Assembly: GCF_000230735.2 (NCBI RefSeq)
Contig: NC_019962.1
Coordinates: 2,232,001-2,296,000, forward strand
Direction of reading: 5' to 3'
DNA: 64,000 bases
Source of the DNA: Natrinema pellirubrum DSM 15624
GTDB lineage: Archaea; Halobacteriota; Halobacteria; Halobacteriales; Natrialbaceae
Shown here: positions 44,309-52,806 of the stretch, piece after piece
Layout of the letters: each line of letters begins with the position of its first letter
How positions within the stretch are numbered: position 1 is the first letter of the stretch
Made by a program: the position numbers and the translations under genes
Notes under the pieces: generated by a model
Databases searched by the model: none
What the model was told of the DNA's origin: nothing
Seen by the model: only the letters and a program-made list of their open reading frames with translations

Positions 44309-44965
44309 ATGGCCGGCCCGTCACGGCGGACCCTCGCCCGTCGGCTCGAGTCGCTCGCGGACTTCGCCGACCCTTCGCCGGCCCTCGAGCAGTATCTCAC
44401 CCCGGCGGAGCTGGCTGCCCACCTCTGCCATCTGGCCGGGCTCCAGAACGACCTCGAGCGGCGGGTGATCGATCTGGGGACCGGGACCGGAATGCTCGCG
44501 ATCGCGGCGTCGCTGGCCGGTGCCGACCGGGTCGCGGGGATCGACGTCGACCCGGACGCGCTCGCGCTGGCACGGGAGAACGAACGGACCGCGCTCGAAG
44601 GAGAGAGTCACGCCGACGGCAGCGATCGAGCCATCGAGTGGCTCCGGGGGGACGTGAGCCGGCATCCGTTCGCGACGACCGAGGCGACGGTCCTCTCGAA
44701 TCCGCCCTTCGGTGCCCAGCGGGGCAACCGCCACGCCGACCGGGCGTTCCTCGAGGCGGCGAGCGAGATCGCCGCGGTCTCGTATACGATCCACAACGAA
44801 GGGAGCCAGGAGTTCGTCGAGTCCTACACCGCGGACGCCGGCGGCGAGGTGACCCATGCCTTCCGGGCCGAGTTCCCGATTTCGAATCAGTTCGAGTTCC
44901 ACACCGAGGCCGAGGCGACGCTCGAGGCCGAAGTCTTCCGGATCGAGTGGTCGCCTCGAGCGTAA
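44309..44965 (+). CDS. METTL5-like RNA N6-adenine methyltransferase
   Basis: A 218-aa Rossmann-fold methyltransferase. SAM-binding motif DLGTGTGML (55-63), acidic motif [16 protein letters not shown] (78-93) and catalytic NPPFGAQ (131-137) define the amino-methyltransferase class. Order and length match the METTL5 family, whose eukaryotic member modifies A1832 of 18S rRNA; an archaeal rRNA target is inferred. The N-terminal [20 protein letters not shown] is typical. It directly follows the conserved gene at 43916 without a gap. Confidence 0.88.
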   Translation: MAGPSRRTLARRLESLADFADPSPALEQYLTPAELAAHLCHLAGLQNDLERRVIDLGTGTGMLAIAASLAGADRVAGIDVDPDALALARENERTALEGESHADGSDRAIEWLRGDVSRHPFATTEATVLSNPPFGAQRGNRHADRAFLEAASEIAAVSYTIHNEGSQEFVESYTADAGGEVTHAFRAEFPISNQFEFHTEAEATLEAEVFRIEWSPRA

Positions 44966-45312
44966 TCGGTCGCCGCGGCTGCAGTCATCGCTGCCGCGAA
45001 AGGGAAACGAACTGTCGTTCGGTCGGCGGATACCGAACCCGAACGGGCACCGCTCTCATACTGGCAACACGGAATTTCCACGCCCTCCCCAGCCGATTTC
45101 TACTCACGGCGGCGAAGCCGCCGTTCGTATGGGTCGCGGAACCGTCGGTTCCGCGCTACCCTCGCTCCGTTCGTCGCTCGTTCATCCACCGGAAGACGCG
45201 AGCGTCTTCCGAGCCATTCGCTCACTACGTTCGTGAAGACCTCGCACAGTTCGACCCGCGATCCACCGGTGGTTCACCGCGGGACAGCGCGCGCCACCGC
45301 GCGGTGGACCGG
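44966..45312. repeat. Cluster of perfect GC-rich hairpins (non-coding)
   Basis: This 347-base gap contains at least three perfect hairpins: ACGGCGGC-GAA-GCCGCCGT (45106-45124), CGCGGAACC-GTC-GGTTCCGCG (45135-45155) and CGGAAGACGC-GA-GCGTCTTCCG (45190-45211). A further CCACCGGTGG palindrome lies near 45263, and a GCGCG-rich run ends at the rhomboid stop. The hairpins are spaced 10-35 bases apart. I believe similar sequence occurs elsewhere in haloarchaeal genomes. It could be a dispersed repeat, a terminator array, or a structured RNA. Confidence 0.65.
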
Positions 45313-47166
45313 TCAATAGCCGTTGTACGTCTCCTCGCTGGCGACGGCGACCCGCGTTCCGTCAGCGGCCGCGTAGATCGTCTCGTTCTCGCGTTCGAAC
45401 GTTAGCCCGCCCGCCGTCGCCGTCTCGTTCGCAGCCGGGATCGCCGTCGTGGCGGGCTCCGTTCCGTCCGCGGTCACCTCGAGGACGAACTCGCCGCCGT
45501 CCGAGCCGATCGTCACGTTTCGGTCGGCGATCCGGGCTTCGGCCCGCGACTTGTTGGACTCGTGGGCAAGCCGTCGGTCCCCGCCGTCGGGCCGGAGCCA
45601 GACCTGATAGACGGTGTCGTTACCGACCGGTTCCCAGCCGGTCCGTTCGACGTGGACCGCTTTCCGCCAGCCGGCCCCGCCGACGGAGACGGTCTCCTCG
45701 CCGGTAACGGAGAGCCGCTGGGCGCTGACCGCCTCGAGCCACACCTGGCGGCGCTCGCTGGCGACGATCACCCCGCTCGACTCGAGGCCCTCGTCGCTCT
45801 CGATGGCCTCGATACCGATCCCCGAGACGAGCCCGTTGGGAACGCCCTCGACGTACTCGATCGTGTAGTCCTCGATCTGCACCGCGGTCTCCGTGGACGC
45901 GCTCGCATCCTCGACGACGAGGAAATTGGCGGGGACGGCGACGCCGGCCAGCAGCGCGAGGACGCCGATCACCGCGAGGAAGGCGACCTGCTTTCGAGTC
46001 AGCGCCGCCAGGGTACCCCCGTCCGCGGCCCGGTCCCGGGCCCCGCCTGCGAGTTCGCGGACCCGCTTGAGGCGGTCGCTGACGGACGGATCATCGCCGT
46101 CGTCGGTGCGGGCTAACTCGAGCGGCCGATCGATCGCGCGGTCGCCGTCCGCCGTCACGGTCGCCCCCCTCGAGTCGGAGAGTAGCCCTGCGAGGCGCTC
46201 CGGGACCGCCGGCCGCTCGGAGGCGGTGACCGCCAGGGTAACGACCAGTGCGAGGACGGCCACGACAACGACGCCCGGACCCTGATAGAGGAGATATGTG
46301 TTCTCACCGCCGAACCAGTAGATCGCCCACAGTCCCTTCGCAAACCCGAACAGGAGGATGGCCAGCCAGAGCCGCAGCGGGTCCGGCCGCCGTCCCCGTC
46401 GCTCGAGCAGGACGATCCCGAGGACGAACCCGATGAAAAGCCCCAGTGCGTGGCCCTGAATCGCGATGCCGGCCCACGACGGTGCCGACGGCGGACTGGG
46501 TTGTGCGGTGTAGACGTAGATCGGGTTCTGCAGTGCGGAGTACAGGCGCAAAATTGCACCCTGAACGCCGAGCGTGGCGACGATCGTCACGATCGGGTAG
46601 TGAACGATAGCGAAGCCGGCGAAGGCAAAGACCACGCCCGAGAAGCCGATCACGGGGCCGAGCGCGAACAGGCTCGTCACCAATCCGACCGCAATGACGG
46701 CCAGCGGAAAGCAGACGAAGGCCCGGAATCGCGGGTTCCCGTATAGCGAGCCGACCCACCCCGTGTCACCCTTAGTCGCCCTCTCGCCGTCGGTCGGATA
46801 GTGGCCCCAGGCGTACTCGGCAAGCGGTGCGACGACGACCGTCCCGGCCAGATTGCCAATCAAGTGACTCGGCCCCGCGTGGGAGAACGACGCCGTTGCC
46901 ATCCCGAGCGGGTAGAAATACGACCACGTCCGGAAGGGGATCGTCACCGGGTCGTCGAAGTCCGTGATCCCGTCTTGGACGAACAGATAGACCGCGAGAA
47001 CGACGGCGATCACGAGCAGCGAACCCCACGGCACGCCGAGGACGAACCGCGACCGGAGGCGGTCGCGCCAGCGTCGCGCCGGCCGGTGGAGTCGCCTGAC
47101 GACCGCGATCGACCCGAGCAGCGTCGCGGCGACGAGGACCATCAACAGGGCCGCAACCGAAACCAT
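45313..47166 (-). CDS. Rhomboid-family intramembrane serine protease with C-terminal exterior domain
   Basis: A 617-aa membrane protein. Residues 50-270 form the rhomboid domain with catalytic Ser176 (GFSG), catalytic His239 ([12 protein letters not shown]) and oxyanion residues His101 and Asn105 (SHLIGNLAG). Residues about 280-325 add further helices. An acidic linker (about 330-395) and another helix (about 396-415, [20 protein letters not shown]) precede an approximately 200-residue Thr/Val-rich domain probably outside the cell. The extra domain may hold the protease near a surface substrate. It is convergent with the METTL5-like gene across the hairpin cluster. Confidence 0.85.
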   Translation of the reverse strand: MVSVAALLMVLVAATLLGSIAVVRRLHRPARRWRDRLRSRFVLGVPWGSLLVIAVVLAVYLFVQDGITDFDDPVTIPFRTWSYFYPLGMATASFSHAGPSHLIGNLAGTVVVAPLAEYAWGHYPTDGERATKGDTGWVGSLYGNPRFRAFVCFPLAVIAVGLVTSLFALGPVIGFSGVVFAFAGFAIVHYPIVTIVATLGVQGAILRLYSALQNPIYVYTAQPSPPSAPSWAGIAIQGHALGLFIGFVLGIVLLERRGRRPDPLRLWLAILLFGFAKGLWAIYWFGGENTYLLYQGPGVVVVAVLALVVTLAVTASERPAVPERLAGLLSDSRGATVTADGDRAIDRPLELARTDDGDDPSVSDRLKRVRELAGGARDRAADGGTLAALTRKQVAFLAVIGVLALLAGVAVPANFLVVEDASASTETAVQIEDYTIEYVEGVPNGLVSGIGIEAIESDEGLESSGVIVASERRQVWLEAVSAQRLSVTGEETVSVGGAGWRKAVHVERTGWEPVGNDTVYQVWLRPDGGDRRLAHESNKSRAEARIADRNVTIGSDGGEFVLEVTADGTEPATTAIPAANETATAGGLTFERENETIYAAADGTRVAVASEETYNGY

Positions 47167-47331
47167 GTCGCGTGGTTCGAACGGGGGCGTATAGTGATTT
47201 GCCTTCGGCGAACCGCCGCCGGGACCGCATCGTCCGGTGCTGACCTCGAGGCGGCGTCGCGGGAACCACGACCGAGCGCCCGAACGCCCGCTTCGAAAGG
47301 TACAAGCGGTCGACGGCCGGACCTATACAGC

Positions 47332-47616
47332 ATGGAACTGCGGGTCACCGAGAGTACCGACGACGAACTCTCGATCGAGATCGCCGGCGAGGATCACACC
47401 TTCATGAACGTACTCAAGGGCGCGCTGCTCGAACACGACGACGTGAGCGCGGCGACCTACGACGTCAACCCCGAACAGTCGGGCGGCCAGACCGAGCCGA
47501 TCCTGACGATCAAGACCGAGGGCGGGGCCGACCCGCTCGAGTGTCTCGAGGACGCGGCGGTCACCGTCCGCGAGAAGGCGACGTCGTTCCGCGACGCGTT
47601 CGAGGCGGCGGCCTGA
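47332..47616 (+). CDS. rpoL: RNA polymerase subunit L
   Basis: A 94-aa subunit that forms the Rpo3/Rpo11 (alpha-like) platform of archaeal RNA polymerase. The motif [20 protein letters not shown] and the ending [14 protein letters not shown] are characteristic of Rpo11. The ATG at 47332 starts the conserved part; the open frame continues far upstream without similarity. It is divergent from the rhomboid gene with a 165-base gap. Confidence 0.94.
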   Translation: MELRVTESTDDELSIEIAGEDHTFMNVLKGALLEHDDVSAATYDVNPEQSGGQTEPILTIKTEGGADPLECLEDAAVTVREKATSFRDAFEAAA

Positions 47617-47691
47617 AGCGGGTCGAGGACTCGATCGAACAGTCGTCACGGCCGCGTTTTTCGCCCGTTCTCTCAACGACCGAGCCCGAAC

Positions 47692-48564
47692 TCAACACGC
47701 CGCGTAGAAGACGTACACGTCGCCGTTGGGCGCGACGTGGACGTCCAGCCCCTCGGCGTCGTATCCGGAACGGATATCGTCACCGAACCGCGAGGAGAGC
47801 AGTCCGTCGGCGACGTCGGCGGCGAACGCCGACTCGTTATCGTACGCCGTCAGCGAGCGATCGGAAAGGACGAGCGGTGCGCCGACGACGCGAGCGTCGC
47901 CGCAGTCGTGGCCGAAGTCGTCGGGCTCGGCCGCGTCGGGCTCCCTGTCGTCGAACTCGACGGCGACGAGCCCGCGGTTCTGATGCTCCGCGTAGGCCGC
48001 GAGCCCGTCGTCGTACCGCCGCGTGTCGGAACCGGTGCGCTCGCCCTCGAGCCGGTCGTGGACCGCGGCCTCGGTCGTCTCGAAATCGAGCCCGGCCTGT
48101 TCGGAAGCGTTACCCGGTGCGTCCGGCGGCGACGGCGGGCCGATCCCGGGAAGGACCGACGGGGGGACGATCCCCGTCGCGAACAGCGCGACGACGACGC
48201 CGATGACGGCGAAGATCGGCAGATAGGGCTTGGCGACCTCGAACCAGCTCGGGGTATCGAGGTCCCGTTCGACGTCCTCGTAGGTCCGCTCGACCCGCTC
48301 GAGGTCGGGGTTGCCACAGCGGGAACACGGCGGGGTGTTCCGGACGTGTTCCCGGCCGCAGTTGGTGCAGGCCCAGACGTACTCCGGCCCGGTTTCGACG
48401 GTGCCCGAGGGGATCGGCTCGCTGCCGCTCCGTTCGCCGCTGCTACCGTCGTCGGTGTCGTCGACCCGGACGATCGCCTTCTCGAAGGCGTTGTGGCCGC
48501 ACTCGTCACAGGGCGGGTCGTTCGACGCGTGCGGTTTGCCACACCGCGTACACCGCCATTTCAC
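47692..48564 (-). CDS. Membrane protein with two zinc ribbons and an exterior domain
   Basis: A 290-aa protein. Two zinc ribbons occupy residues 5-23 (CTRCG, CDECGH) and about 69-87 (CTNCG, CSRCG). A transmembrane helix follows (about 114-135, LPIFAVIGVVVALFATGIVP), then a 150-residue exterior part. The start of that part (TEAAVHDRLEGERTG, YDDGLAAYAEHQNRG) faintly recalls a CAP/SCP domain but lacks its full set of histidines, so this is only suggested. One disulfide may be formed by HDCGD and the C-terminal YAAC. Function unknown. Confidence 0.7.
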   Translation of the reverse strand: MKWRCTRCGKPHASNDPPCDECGHNAFEKAIVRVDDTDDGSSGERSGSEPIPSGTVETGPEYVWACTNCGREHVRNTPPCSRCGNPDLERVERTYEDVERDLDTPSWFEVAKPYLPIFAVIGVVVALFATGIVPPSVLPGIGPPSPPDAPGNASEQAGLDFETTEAAVHDRLEGERTGSDTRRYDDGLAAYAEHQNRGLVAVEFDDREPDAAEPDDFGHDCGDARVVGAPLVLSDRSLTAYDNESAFAADVADGLLSSRFGDDIRSGYDAEGLDVHVAPNGDVYVFYAAC

Positions 48565-48651
48565 TACCGGAACGGAGGACCGGGGCGGAATAAACGTACT
48601 GGATGCCCGATCGAATCGCCGGGGTCGGGAACGCGGGACTCGAGAACGGTC

Positions 48652-49467
48652 TCAGCGGCGGACGGGGACGCCGCGCTCGTCGAGGTAGGCCTTCGTCTCC
48701 TCGATGGAGTACTCGTCGAAGTGGAAGATCGAGGCCGCGAGCCCGGCGTCGGCCCCGGCCTCGGTGAAGACGTCGTACATGTCCTCGGGACCGCCACAGC
48801 CCGAGGACGCGATCACGGGCGTGTCGACGGCGTCACAGACGGCCTTCGTCAGCGGGAGGTCGTAACCGTCCTTGGTGCCGTCCTTGTCGATCGAGTTGAC
48901 GAACAGTTCGCCCGCGCCGCGGGACTCGGCCTCGGCGGCCCACTCGAGGACGTCGATCCCGGTCCCCTCGCGGCCGCCCTTCTTCGTACACTCGAACCAG
49001 CAGGACTCGCCGTCGACCTCGACGTAGTGTTCGCCCCCCGCGTCGAAGCGCCGTCTGGCGTCGACGCTGATGACGATACACTGACTGCCGAAGGCCCGCG
49101 CCCCCTCGTTGATCAGTTCGGGCCGCTCGAGCGCGCCAGTGGTGATCGAGACCTTGTCCGCGCCGGCCCGCAGGGTCTCCTTGATGTCGTCGGTGGTGCG
49201 GATCCCCCCGCCGACGGTGAGCGGGATGAAAACCTCGTCGGCGACGCGTTCGACGACCTCGAGCATCGTCTCGCGGCCTTCGGCGGAGGCGGTGATGTCG
49301 AGGAAGACGAACTCGTCCGCCCCCGCGCGGTTGTACGCGCGGGCCATCTCGACCGGGTCGCCGGTGTATTGCAGGTCCTCGAAGTTGACGCCGGTGTAGA
49401 CCGCCGGGTTCCCGTCCTCGTCGAGGTCCACGTCGATACACGGGATGACGCGTTTTGTCAGTGTCAT
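48652..49467 (-). CDS. hisF: Imidazole glycerol phosphate synthase cyclase subunit
   Basis: HisF (271 aa), the (beta/alpha)8 cyclase that with HisH makes imidazole glycerol phosphate and AICAR in histidine synthesis. The start [20 protein letters not shown] carries the catalytic Asp in [27 protein letters not shown] and the late [15 protein letters not shown] with the second catalytic Asp are all present. No other his gene is adjacent, as is usual in haloarchaea. Confidence 0.96.
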   Translation of the reverse strand: MTLTKRVIPCIDVDLDEDGNPAVYTGVNFEDLQYTGDPVEMARAYNRAGADEFVFLDITASAEGRETMLEVVERVADEVFIPLTVGGGIRTTDDIKETLRAGADKVSITTGALERPELINEGARAFGSQCIVISVDARRRFDAGGEHYVEVDGESCWFECTKKGGREGTGIDVLEWAAEAESRGAGELFVNSIDKDGTKDGYDLPLTKAVCDAVDTPVIASSGCGGPEDMYDVFTEAGADAGLAASIFHFDEYSIEETKAYLDERGVPVRR

Positions 49468-49609
49468 GTGGTCGTTACCGGATCGTTCGCGCCCGGGATA
49501 GTAAAGGGGTCTGGATCGGGCGAATTCCGTTCACGGCGGGCCGTCGGCGGCGCGGCCGCTCGAGACCCGTGTCGGTGATCTTAAGCGGTCGAGCCGAGAA
49601 CACGCGGGT

Positions 49610-49798
49610 ATGACGGACGACAGCGACACCGCAACGGAGGACGACACGGGAGCCGATGTCGGTCACGACCTCGCGGCCGACCGGACGACCGCACCGATGA
49701 GCGACTTTTCGGCGGGAGCGGCGCTGACCGGTGCGCTCGTCGCGCTGGTCGGCGTCGCGATCGCGTTCGGAATCCCGCTGCTCGCGTTCGGTATCTAG
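49610..49798 (+). CDS. Small single-helix membrane protein
   Basis: A 62-aa protein. An acidic N-terminal half (DDSDTATEDDTGADVGHDL) is followed by one membrane helix (GAALTGALVALVGVAIAFGI). I recall similar short proteins under a DUF7550-type name. Function unknown. It is tail to tail with the next gene, the two stops being one base apart. Confidence 0.65.
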   Translation: MTDDSDTATEDDTGADVGHDLAADRTTAPMSDFSAGAALTGALVALVGVAIAFGIPLLAFGI

Positions 49799-49799
49799 G

Positions 49800-50030
49800 T
49801 TAGAAGACGTACTCGTCGTCGTGGCCCATCATCCCGTCGTCTTCGAAGCCGGTACCGCCGGTTCCAGCTCCCTCCTCTTCGTCCGATGGGCCGCTGGTCT
49901 TGTACGCCTTGATGCCCGTCGATAGGAGGTCCTCGATCGCCTCCTCGCGGTTGACGAACTCGCCGCGCTCGACCATCTGGGCGATCTGCATCTCGAGGTG
50001 TTCCGGTATGGTGATCTCTACTTTCGGCAT
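49800..50030 (-). CDS. Ribbon-helix-helix protein
   Basis: A 76-aa protein. The N-terminal 48 residues (VEITIPEHLEMQIAQMVERG, then NREEAIEDLLSTGIKAY) form an RHH DNA-binding fold. The C-terminus is a flexible acidic, Gly-rich tail with Met-Met and His near the end. A DNA-binding role is likely; the target is unknown, and autoregulation is common in such proteins. Confidence 0.78.
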   Translation of the reverse strand: MPKVEITIPEHLEMQIAQMVERGEFVNREEAIEDLLSTGIKAYKTSGPSDEEEGAGTGGTGFEDDGMMGHDDEYVF

Positions 50031-50213
50031 CTGATTCGGCTTTCGGCGAGGGGGTATTTAGGTTTGACGGGGACTACACACCGGGCGAAAGCGACCGGTC
50101 ACGCAGCCGAAACGAGACCGCTCGTCGGGCCGAATCGAAAACTGAGGGCGCGCGGATCGGCAAGTCGACGGCAGTGGGATGGCACCGCCGCAGTGGGGGT
50201 CGAGACGATCGGC

Positions 50214-50513
50214 TCAGCGATTGCCCATCATCGAGTCGAACGCGTTCTTCAGGGTCGTCCCGGGTTGGGTCAGCGTCTCCAGTTGCTGGCGCATCTTGCG
50301 CTGGTTGAAGTAGCTCGCGAACGCGAGGATCGTCGGGGGCCAGAGGCCGACGAACGCCCCGAGTTCGCGTTCCCCGCGGATGAAGAAGTAATACAGCGAG
50401 AGCCCGACCGATGCGGCCGACGCGACGAACGCCGGCCCCATGGCTTGCTCGCCCATCTCTTCCGGTTCGGTGTCTGTCAGTTCTCGTTCCGTTAACTGTT
50501 GTCTACTCGCCAT
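50214..50513 (-). CDS. Two-helix membrane protein, unknown function
   Basis: A 99-aa protein with two membrane helices (about 27-45 and 53-68), an acidic N-terminus beginning ASRQQLTERELTDTEPEEMG and a cytoplasmic helix QRKMRQQLETLTQPG. No family was recognised. It starts at 50513 because the open frame upstream is of improbable composition. Confidence 0.65.
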   Translation of the reverse strand: MASRQQLTERELTDTEPEEMGEQAMGPAFVASAASVGLSLYYFFIRGERELGAFVGLWPPTILAFASYFNQRKMRQQLETLTQPGTTLKNAFDSMMGNR

Positions 50514-50810
50514 GCGATCGTACCCTCGGCGAGACCGTACTAAGGGATGGCGAGGGTTTCGACGGAAACTACCGAGTTGTGGCCGCGACGCGACCGTTTC
50601 AATCAGTTTCGTCCCCGATCCCGTCCCGTGAATATTGCCTTTTTCGGCGACAGTCCGTCGGCTCCGGACCGGTCTCGAATCGAGGCTCGAGTCACCGATC
50701 GACGACGGATCGGTGACCGGCCGACGCTGTCCAGCGCAGCCGCGACGGTCATCCGCGGGGACGGCGATCGATGGCGTCACATCTACGTCCGTTCGACCGT
50801 ACGGACGGAT

Positions 50811-51407
50811 ATGGACGCGACCGACGTCACGGATCTCTATCAGGAATTCGGCGACGAACGGCTGCCGCCGGGACAGCGCGAAACGACCGCCTTCCCGGTC
50901 CTCTCGAAGAGCGGGACGCCCGACTGGGACCCGGAGACCTGGGAGTTCACCGTCACCGGCGCAGTCGAGGAGGAACTAACCTTCTCGTGGGAGGAGTTTC
51001 GCGAACTGCCGTCGGTCACACAGCGTCAGGACTTCCACTGCGTGACCGGCTGGAGCAAGTTCGACTGTTCGTTCACCGGCGTTTCCTTCCCCGAACTCGC
51101 CGAGCGGGCCGGCGTCGACCCGGAAGCCGTCCACGCGATGTTCTCCGGGCTGGACGGCTACACCACGGATCTGCCCCTCGAGGACTGTCTACGCGAGGAG
51201 GTCCTGTTCGCGTGGGCGTTCGACGGCGAGGCCCTGCCCGAGGACCACGGCGGTCCGCTTCGAGTCGTGACGCCCCACAAGTACGCCTACAAGGGTGCCA
51301 AGTGGGTCGACGGCATCGAGTTCCTCACCGAGCCCCAGCGGGGGTACTGGGAGCGGCGTGGCTACTCCCAGACCGCGAACCCGTGGGAGGAGCAGCGATA
51401 TAGCTGA
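50811..51407 (+). CDS. Molybdopterin-dependent oxidoreductase (sulfite oxidase/MsrP-like)
   Basis: A 198-aa protein that is just the molybdopterin-binding fold of the sulfite oxidase family. The Mo-ligating cysteine is Cys77 in DFHCVTGWSKFD, followed by the GVSFPEL and the late VTPHKYAYKGAKWVDGIEF segments, which close the cofactor pocket. No signal peptide is visible from the ATG at 50811, so it appears cytoplasmic, unlike bacterial MsrP (YedY). The substrate is unknown; reduction of sulfoxides or N-oxides is possible. The frame continues upstream without similarity. Confidence 0.85.
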   Translation: MDATDVTDLYQEFGDERLPPGQRETTAFPVLSKSGTPDWDPETWEFTVTGAVEEELTFSWEEFRELPSVTQRQDFHCVTGWSKFDCSFTGVSFPELAERAGVDPEAVHAMFSGLDGYTTDLPLEDCLREEVLFAWAFDGEALPEDHGGPLRVVTPHKYAYKGAKWVDGIEFLTEPQRGYWERRGYSQTANPWEEQRYS

Positions 51408-51458
51408 TCGATTCGCCAATAGTCAGGCTGAAGTCCGGCCGGTCCTGACGTGCGATCG

Positions 51459-52802
51459 ATGGATCGATCGTCGGGCGACAGTCGACTGGCGGGCGGGACG
51501 AACGGGGCCGACGGCGCTGCCGATCTCGTCAGTCGGAGCCGCGAACTCGAGGGGGTCGCTGCGGACGCGATCCTCGACGGCAGCGCCGCCGCCCGCGTCC
51601 AGTGGGCCACGCCCGACGGGCTGGAACTGGTCGGGCGAGGGATCGCAGCCGAGTTCACCGCCGGCGGAACCGGCCGCTTCGACCGACTTCGAGACCGGGC
51701 GAACCGGGTGTTTTCCGGGCTCGTTCACGACGGACCGGATCCGGCCCGTCCGCGGGCCGTCGGCGGTGTCGCCTTCCATGACGGCCACGAGCCGACGCCG
51801 CCCTGGACTGGGTTCCCGGCAGCGTCGTTTATCCTGCCGCGAGTGCAGGTCGTGCGGACCGACGACGGCACCTGGCTCACGGCCGTCGGTGACCGGGCCG
51901 GCGAGGCTGACGACCGACTCGAGCGCTGGCACGACCGCCTGACAGTCTCGCCGGGGACGGGGCCGAGGGGCTCGACGCCCGGCGTCGCCGCGACCCGGCG
52001 GACGACCTCGCCAGCCGAGTGGACGACGCAGGTCGAAACCGCCCTCGAGCGGATCGCTGACGGCAGACTGCGGAAGGTCGTTCTCGCACAGGCACTATCG
52101 GTCGAACTCGAGGGCCCGATCGACGTCGCGGCGACCCTCGAGCGGTTGGGCCGACAGTATCCGAACTGCTATCGATTTTCGGTCGACCACGGTACCGGCG
52201 GTACCTTCTTTGGCGCGCCGCCGGAGCGGCTGGTCTCGAAACGCGGCCAGCGCGTCGAGACCGAGGCGCTCGCCGGCTCAGTACCCCGCGGCGAGACGCC
52301 GGCCGAGGACGAGGATCACGTCGAGCGCATGCGCGGTGACGAGAAGTTCCAGCATGAACACGGGCTCGTCGTCGACGCGATCCGCGAACAGCTCGCGCCG
52401 CTTGCCCGCGACCTTACGGTCAGCGAGCAGACGATCCGCCGGCTGGCGACGATTCAGCACCTGCAAACGCCGATCGAGGCGACGCTCTCGGGCGATCGAC
52501 ACGTCCTCGAGATCGTCGAGGCGCTCCATCCGACCCCCGCGGTCGGCGGCGTCCCGCCGGACGCGGCCTGGGAGACGATCCGCGAGACGGAGTCGTTCGA
52601 CCGGGGCTGGTACGCTGCCCCGGTGGGCTGGTTCGACGCCGACGGCGACGGCGAGTTCGCGGTCGGACTCCGCTCGGGCGTCGCGACCGACGAGCAGGTC
52701 ACCCTCTTTGCGGGCAGCGGAATCGTCGCCGACAGCGATTCCGACGAGGAGTGGGACGAGGTACAGTTGAAGTTCCGACCGGTCCTCGACGAACTCAAAT
52801 AG
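51459..52802 (+). CDS. menF: Isochorismate synthase
   Basis: A 447-aa chorismate-binding enzyme converting chorismate to isochorismate, the first dedicated menaquinone step. The catalytic part (about 190-445) has KVVLAQALSVELEGP, FFGAPPERLVSKRGQRVETE, and GSVPRGETPAEDEDHV followed by HPTPAVGGVPPDAAW. The end matches the MenF/EntC pattern, with Lys and Glu in the Mg2+ site. I chose the ATG at 51459; a GTG at 51450 is equally open. The menD start lies 4 bases after the stop, so the genes form one operon. Confidence 0.92.
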   Translation: MDRSSGDSRLAGGTNGADGAADLVSRSRELEGVAADAILDGSAAARVQWATPDGLELVGRGIAAEFTAGGTGRFDRLRDRANRVFSGLVHDGPDPARPRAVGGVAFHDGHEPTPPWTGFPAASFILPRVQVVRTDDGTWLTAVGDRAGEADDRLERWHDRLTVSPGTGPRGSTPGVAATRRTTSPAEWTTQVETALERIADGRLRKVVLAQALSVELEGPIDVAATLERLGRQYPNCYRFSVDHGTGGTFFGAPPERLVSKRGQRVETEALAGSVPRGETPAEDEDHVERMRGDEKFQHEHGLVVDAIREQLAPLARDLTVSEQTIRRLATIQHLQTPIEATLSGDRHVLEIVEALHPTPAVGGVPPDAAWETIRETESFDRGWYAAPVGWFDADGDGEFAVGLRSGVATDEQVTLFAGSGIVADSDSDEEWDEVQLKFRPVLDELK

Positions 52803-52806
52803 ACCG

